Source: a virus. Taken from it: a stretch of DNA of 64,000 nt. Of this stretch, positions 62,170 through 64,000 are shown one piece after another. Where the stretch lies: the IMG/VR virus record IMGVR_UViG_3300022602_004075, positions 1 to 64,000 of that record. One strand, 5' to 3'. The notes beneath the pieces are model-generated. The model was not told the origin of the DNA. It saw nothing but the letters and a program-made list of their open reading frames with translations, and did no database searches. The translations under genes were made by a program, and so were the position numbers. Every line of letters begins with the position of its first letter. The stretch's first letter is position 1.

Positions 62170-63066
62170 ATGGCTCGCAACAATTATCTAAATAACAAAG
62201 ATATACTCAAAGAAATTCACAAAAGCAAAAATACCTACTGTTGTTTTGTCACACCAGATGTAGCCGACTACGACATGATCTTGCCAGATGTCAGCAAAAT
62301 AAACAAAAAGAACATACTACAGGCACGCAAAGATCGTGCTGTGCGCCTTACCAAATTGGCACATGAAGCTGCTACTGCAGATGGTACCAAACGCAAAATG
62401 GACGAATTCGAAGTCAAGCTCAAAGACGTGGCCGATACTGATGTGGTATTTAGAGTCATGACCTGGGACCATATTCCAGTTGATGATGTCAAAAGCCGCA
62501 AAGCTGCTGTCAAAGCATTGGAATTGGAAGACGAAGGACCTGCACGTTCAGAATACGACGACGATGAGTTGGATATTGCCGGCAATACCAAATATGTCAA
62601 AGTGAACTTTCCACCATTTGAACACTACCAAGTGGACGAAGCCGGCGAACCTGTTTGTGTGGGCCGCAGTCACTGGGTAGGCACACTGAAAAAAGGTCAT
62701 TTTTCAAAGGATCATGGTAAAATGACTCCCAAACTGGCTCACATGTTTATCAAGCTGTGCGAACGCTATGCCACACGTAGCAACTGGCGTGGTTATACCT
62801 ACAACGACGAAATGCGCAGCCAAGCATTACTACAACTATCACAGATTGGACTACAATTCGATGAGTTTAAGAGTCAGAACCCTTTTGCTTATTATACTGC
62901 CGCTATCACTAATAGTTTTACTCGCGTTCTTAACATAGAAAAGCGTAATCAAAACTTACGTGACGACATTTTAGAAATGAACAACTTGACCCCAAGTTAC
63001 ACACGCCAAGGCGCCAAAATCAGTTCTTCATCTGGTGGCAGCGACGGCGGCAGTTACGATGACTAA
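62170..63066 (+). CDS. gp55: Late-transcription sigma factor, gp55-like (298 aa)
   Basis: Directs RNA polymerase to late promoters. I choose the ATG at 62170 (MARNNYLNNKDILKEIHKSK), behind AAAGGA, instead of the in-frame ATG at 62146 that overlaps the promoter. The C-terminal part has the sigma region 2-like helices LAHMFIKLCERYATRSNW, GYTYNDEMRSQALLQL and NPFAYYTAAITNSFTRVLN. The DILEMNNLTPSYTRQ end is like that of gp55 homologues in aquatic phages. At 298 aa it is much longer than T4 gp55 (185 aa), because of an insertion before the sigma helices. The tail is Ser/Gly/Asp-rich. Confidence 0.85.
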   Translation: MARNNYLNNKDILKEIHKSKNTYCCFVTPDVADYDMILPDVSKINKKNILQARKDRAVRLTKLAHEAATADGTKRKMDEFEVKLKDVADTDVVFRVMTWDHIPVDDVKSRKAAVKALELEDEGPARSEYDDDELDIAGNTKYVKVNFPPFEHYQVDEAGEPVCVGRSHWVGTLKKGHFSKDHGKMTPKLAHMFIKLCERYATRSNWRGYTYNDEMRSQALLQLSQIGLQFDEFKSQNPFAYYTAAITNSFTRVLNIEKRNQNLRDDILEMNNLTPSYTRQGAKISSSSGGSDGGSYDD

Positions 63067-64000
63067 AGCGGTTTATTGTACCGCACCTTGGAACGGACTG
63101 ACAATACGAGAAAATGGCATTGTCAGAACCTGTTGCAACGGCATATCACCACTTGGCGATCTAAAACGAGAATCAATCGAAACTGTAGAAAAGTCTGCAG
63201 TTTTGACCGACATCAAACAGACGTTGTTGCAAAACAAACCGCACCCCAATTGTCAAAGCTGTGTTGACGCTGAACGTACATCGGGATTTTCTTCCCTACG
63301 TCATCACTACAATACTTTTTATCCAACTATCAATGCCGATATTGAACTTAAATTTATTGATATCAGATGGAACAACACCTGTAACCTAAACTGTTTGTAT
63401 TGTGGGCCGCAGTTCAGCAGCACGTGGGCAGATCGATTACAGATACGTTCAGACCGTCCGGTCAAGCCCTATCAGGATGAGTTGTTGGATTGGATACTGA
63501 CCAAAATTGATACTGTTGAGGAAATCATGCTGGTTGGCGGCGAACCCATGTTGATGAAACAAAATCATGTGTTGTTTTCAAAGTTGCCCCAAAACACCAA
63601 AATCAGTATCATAACCAACCTGTCCTATGACATTGAAAAATTGCCGTGTATATCAGATTTGTTGGCAAGACCCAAAGACCGAATCATGTGGAACATCAGC
63701 GCAGAAAACACCCACGACAAATACGAATACATAAGGTCTGGTGCCGAGTGGTCTCAGGTTGAGCGTAATCTTAAATTTTTAGTACAGCATTGGCCCGATA
63801 CTGTGTCAATGGACATGGTATATTGCCTGTTTAGTGCGTTTGACCTTCCGGATACCATTACAAAACTATCGGCTCTGGGAATCAAAAAAATCCTGTTGAG
63901 TCCAGTGCAAGGTCAAAAAGAAATCACATTGGGCAATATGCCACGTGAAATCAAACAACAGGCCAAACAACTGTTGATAGCAGCAGAGACCCTACATAAA
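63059..64000 (+). CDS. Radical SAM protein with N-terminal SPASM-like module, 3'-truncated
   Basis: The ATG at 63059 overlaps the gp55 stop by 8 bases, and the frame is still open at the window end (314 codons seen). Module: CTAPWNGLTIRENG (C7), TCC (C25, C26) and CQSC (C65, C68). Core CNLNCLYC (C108, C112, C115) and VGGEPMLM at 159-166. The segments YEYIRSGAEW and WNISAEN match the array members. It has the same N-terminal-SPASM order as the nine-gene array 36 kb away, but lies on the other strand and behind the gp55 promoter. Confidence 0.92.
   Translation, partial: MTKAVYCTAPWNGLTIRENGIVRTCCNGISPLGDLKRESIETVEKSAVLTDIKQTLLQNKPHPNCQSCVDAERTSGFSSLRHHYNTFYPTINADIELKFIDIRWNNTCNLNCLYCGPQFSSTWADRLQIRSDRPVKPYQDELLDWILTKIDTVEEIMLVGGEPMLMKQNHVLFSKLPQNTKISIITNLSYDIEKLPCISDLLARPKDRIMWNISAENTHDKYEYIRSGAEWSQVERNLKFLVQHWPDTVSMDMVYCLFSAFDLPDTITKLSALGIKKILLSPVQGQKEITLGNMPREIKQQAKQLLIAAETLHK

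Noticed and set aside
1-64000. Prophage or plasmid origin of the fragment
   Set aside because: No integrase, repressor, attachment repeat, partition or replication-origin gene is visible, and the gene set is that of a lytic T4-like phage. Genes outside the window could still change this.

Overview
The window is a fragment of an uncultured, strictly lytic, T4-like (myovirus) phage genome, probably from an aquatic habitat. The evidence is a contiguous contractile-tail baseplate block in T4-like order (gp48/54-like, gp53, hub proteins, gp5, gp25, gp6, a giant protein in the gp7 position), a gp55-type late sigma factor, phage-type DHFR and thymidylate synthase, and very tight gene packing. I saw no integrase, repressor, tRNA, rRNA, CRISPR array or insertion sequence. 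The host cannot be named from the sequence.

Layout. (1) 1-6980, rightward: a 5'-truncated VWA-like protein, several small conserved phage proteins, DHFR and ThyA, then an unknown protein, a nucleotide-sugar epimerase/dehydratase and a DegT/DnrJ sugar aminotransferase. (2) 6964-9976: two divergent glycosylation genes whose start codons interlock in one CATG. (3) 9954-31057, leftward: about 21 kb and 23 genes, nearly all overlapping or abutting. It holds three putative glycosyltransferases, nine consecutive-to-interleaved radical SAM proteins, two paralogous proteins of unknown function, three GDSF/SGNH-like hydrolases, a NodU/TobZ-type carbamoyltransferase, an APS-kinase-like/nucleotidyltransferase fusion, and two very small proteins that are easy to miss (33 aa basic; 59 aa DUF2061-like). 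(4) 31058-31126: a sigma70-like promoter (TTGACC-17-TATAAT) for region 3, lying inside a terminator-like hairpin after the tail-fibre genes. (5) 31127-62045, leftward: the virion block, with tail fibres (one extremely glycine-rich, one with a tail-collar tip, one with a Peptidase_G2/chaperone-like end), a 3768-residue giant baseplate protein with an embedded FG-GAP-like propeller, gp6, gp25, gp5, hub proteins, gp53 and a gp48/54-like protein. (6) 62046-62169: a divergent regulatory region. (7) 62170-64000, rightward: the gp55-like sigma factor, then a tenth radical SAM gene cut by the window end.

Regulation. Two promoter classes can be read by eye. Sigma70-like sites (TTGACC-17-TATAAT at 31082-31110; TTGACA-18-TAGTAT with a TGn extension at 62116-62145; TGTTATAAT at 8846-8854) precede the radical-SAM/sugar operon, gp55 and the first glycosyltransferase gene. 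A T4-late-like box (GATAAATA or AATAAATA) precedes structural genes only. This suggests the sugar/radical-SAM operon is expressed early and separately from the virion genes.

The most interesting part is the radical SAM array. Eight of the nine carry a SPASM-like cysteine module before the radical SAM core, the reverse of the usual order, and one has the usual order. Together with sugar activation, glycosyl transfer, carbamoylation and SGNH hydrolases, it looks like a phage-encoded pathway that builds or edits a complex glycan or polymer, or modifies proteins. Its substrate is not visible in the sequence.
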